Shown: positions 6,229-7,426 of the stretch, in pieces
Numbering within the stretch: position 1 is the stretch's first letter
Layout of the letters: each line of letters begins with the position of its first letter
NCBI GenBank assembly: GCA_003230535.1
Contig: QIEW01000376.1
Span: forward strand, 1 to 7,426
DNA: 7,426 bases
Source of the DNA: a bacterium
GTDB taxonomy: Bacteria > SZUA-182 > SZUA-191
Reading direction: 5' to 3'
Notes under the pieces: generated by a model
The model's input: the letters and a program-made list of their open reading frames with translations, nothing else
Told to the model about the DNA's origin: nothing
The model's database searches: none
Translations under genes and position numbers: made by a program

Positions 6229-6367
6229 TCCACAGCCTTATTATTAACTAGGTTGTTCTCTACCAGGAACTGTAATATTCTATCTTTTAATACTATCGGC
6301 AGCTTTAAATTTCGGGTCATATCTGGTCAACAAAATTACCTGATTTTACCTGGTCGTTAAAAAGAGT

Positions 6368-6384
6368 AGCAAAAACTATGCCAA
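6368..6384 (-). promoter_or_regulatory. Sigma-54 (-24/-12) promoter for the TPR-pilB-pilC-pilT unit
   Basis: Read on the minus strand, TTGGCATAGTTTTTGCT fits the sigma-54 consensus (TGGCACG-N4-TTGCW): the -24 GG and -12 GC are present with the required spacing of ten bases between them, TGGCA and TTGCT are exact, and the two mismatches (T for C, A for G) are common. The predicted start is near 6357, giving a leader of about 130 bases before the ATG at 6228. It lies between the hairpin ending the upstream gene and the TPR gene, where a promoter is expected. Sigma-54 control with PilR-type activators is known for pilin genes; applying it here is inference. Confidence 0.7.
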
Positions 6385-6410
6385 TTCAAACAGTAAAACC
6401 TCCTTTCTTT

Positions 6411-6426
6411 CGGAAATTCGTTTCCG
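6411..6426. promoter_or_regulatory. Small palindrome upstream of the sigma-54 promoter
   Basis: CGGAAA-TTCG-TTTCCG is a perfect 6-bp inverted repeat, centred about 60 bases upstream of the predicted start near 6357. It could be a protein-binding dyad or an RNA hairpin at the end of the upstream transcript; no T-run follows on the minus strand. Function is unknown. Confidence 0.35.
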
Positions 6427-6450
6427 GTAAAAACCACCCCCTCCACGCAA

Positions 6451-6482
6451 CCCAATTATTCAGTCTCTTATGAATAATTGGG
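6451..6482 (-). terminator. Strong hairpin directly after the GspA-like gene
   Basis: CCCAATTATTCA (6451-6462) and TGAATAATTGGG (6471-6482) are exact reverse complements with an 8-base loop, giving a 12-bp stem starting one base after the stop codon. It probably marks the 3' end of the GspA-like transcript. The sequence after it on the minus strand (TTGCGTGG) is not T-rich, so it may act as an mRNA end-protecting structure or a weak terminator instead of a classical intrinsic one. Confidence 0.55.
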
Positions 6483-6483
6483 G

Positions 6484-7426
6484 TTAGAAGAACTTTCCCT
6501 TTAAGGTCGGGGAAAATGGTTGATCTATGATACTATACAATACCAGTTTAGTGCGAACTCCGCAGACACCGTTGATTTCCAGATGATGGTCCTGCTGGAA
6601 ATTCATCAGAGCTTTCATTCGTTGAGTCCGCCGTTCCATGGACGATTTTGATTGTTCTTCCTTGAGATAGCCTAACTGACGTAAACGCTGTTCCACTTGG
6701 TTCATTTCTTGATCCTGCTGCCATGGAGAGGCGGTCGTATCACTCAAATTGTCAATATTACGCCATAAAACAAGTATCTTCCCTGCCCACCGCGCGGCGA
6801 GTTCTTCTCGAGGATAAATCAACTCCCCCTGTTTAGGATGCACTACCAAGGCTTCCGTCTCTTCTAAACCTTTGAGCACCACGGATACCTTTTTTTCAGA
6901 GGCGGGTTGCTCAATATCCTCCAGCAGGCAAGGTAAATTTATTACTTCCAATTCCTCCAAATCAGCCGTCAGAAAAGTCGCATCCAGGTTATATTGCCGG
7001 GCGATTTTTGCATAATTTAGTTTATTCTTATTATTCCTCTCCCACTTCCGGGGAGCTATCGGTTTTTCCAAATTCCATAACTTTAGTAAATTACTCAAGG
7101 CAATCGCATCTTGACCGATTGCCTCGGATGATTTATCCAGGCCGGAGATGTCTGAAGTGTTCTCAAGTTTTTCCGACGGTTGGTTTGGGATAGGGGGTTT
7201 TTGTATCTCGGCTCCCTGATGTCCGCCTCCTTGAGATTTCCGATACTGAGTTGGGCCAGCGGGAGCGGCTTGCTCAGGCGAAAGTTCTTTTATCTGCTCC
7301 GTTTCGGAATAATTTTTACTAGCTAAAGGATTTTTCAAAATGGTTTTCATTATGGTTAAGGAAGGTATAATTTCCTCGGTCCAGCTTTTAATATCCTTGT
7401 GGAATTTCCAATTAATGATGATTAGC
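6484..7426 (-). CDS. GspA/ExeA/MshM-like protein, C-terminal periplasmic part with peptidoglycan-binding domain (cut by right edge)
   Basis: GspA/ExeA proteins are inner-membrane AAA+ ATPases whose periplasmic part binds peptidoglycan and helps install a secretin or filament machine (family knowledge). Only the periplasmic part is visible. The first ATG in frame (7350) has no ribosome binding site, and the frame stays open through 25 more codons (LIIINWKFHKDIKSWTEEI...) to the edge; LIII may be the end of the membrane helix, so the AAA+ domain probably lies outside the window. Counting from the 7350 Met, a Pro/Gln-rich linker (20-78) leads to an ExeA-like C39-peptidase-like fold (82-200: ALSNLLKLWN, INLPCLLEDI, YPREELAARWAGKILVLWRN), with no sign of a catalytic role. 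A PG_binding_1 domain follows (216-275: VEQRLRQLGYL, FQQDHHLEINGVCGVRTKLVL). A strong hairpin follows the stop and the sigma-54 promoter lies beyond it, so this gene is likely a separate transcription unit. Confidence 0.85.
   Translation of the reverse strand, partial: LIIINWKFHKDIKSWTEEIIPSLTIMKTILKNPLASKNYSETEQIKELSPEQAAPAGPTQYRKSQGGGHQGAEIQKPPIPNQPSEKLENTSDISGLDKSSEAIGQDAIALSNLLKLWNLEKPIAPRKWERNNKNKLNYAKIARQYNLDATFLTADLEELEVINLPCLLEDIEQPASEKKVSVVLKGLEETEALVVHPKQGELIYPREELAARWAGKILVLWRNIDNLSDTTASPWQQDQEMNQVEQRLRQLGYLKEEQSKSSMERRTQRMKALMNFQQDHHLEINGVCGVRTKLVLYSIIDQPFSPTLKGKFF

Noticed and set aside
7008-7193. A 61-codon plus-strand open frame opposite the GspA-like gene
   Set aside because: Antisense to the linker and C39-like region of a recognisable protein; no independent support.

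Overview
The window looks like the core of a type IV filament (type IV pilus or MSHA/type II-like) assembly locus from a Gram-negative-type bacterium. All six supported genes lie on the minus strand, so the locus is read from the right edge to the left. Base composition is moderate to AT-rich. The periplasmic peptidoglycan-binding protein and the pilus machinery fit a diderm. No gene gives a firm species; the closest gene arrangements I know are in proteobacterial MSHA loci and in assorted deltaproteobacterial-type or uncultured lineages, and I would not go further than that.

Layout in transcription order. (1) 7426-6484: the C-terminal, periplasmic part of a GspA/ExeA/MshM-like protein, cut by the right edge and followed by a strong hairpin. 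(2) 6483-6229: a regulatory gap with a good sigma-54 (-24/-12) promoter at 6384-6368. (3) 6228-5428: a membrane-anchored three-TPR protein of MshN/GspB-like architecture. (4) 5427-4915: a 513-base gap full of palindromic repeats, with no convincing gene. (5) 4914-3154: a PilB/GspE/MshE-type assembly ATPase. (6) 3092-1836: the PilC/GspF/MshG inner-membrane platform protein. (7) 1769-633: a PilT-type retraction ATPase. (8) 632-323: a 310-base gap with two more perfect palindromes. (9) 322-1: the N-terminus of a two-helix membrane protein, possibly a sensor, cut by the left edge.

How they work together (family knowledge plus inference): the PilB-type ATPase and the PilC-type platform add pilin subunits at the inner membrane, and the PilT-type ATPase removes them. 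The GspA-like protein probably helps pass the assembly through peptidoglycan, and the TPR protein acts as a periplasmic scaffold. The order GspA/MshM-like, TPR/MshN-like, MshE-like ATPase, MshG-like platform matches the mshM-mshN-mshE-mshG order of MSHA pili, with a pilT added at the end.

The least ordinary features are the sigma-54 promoter at the head of the TPR-ATPase-platform-PilT unit, and a family of four perfect hairpins, two in each large gap, that share a TGRG apex while their stems differ by paired changes. Next to one pair is a 74-base element with 10-base inverted ends.
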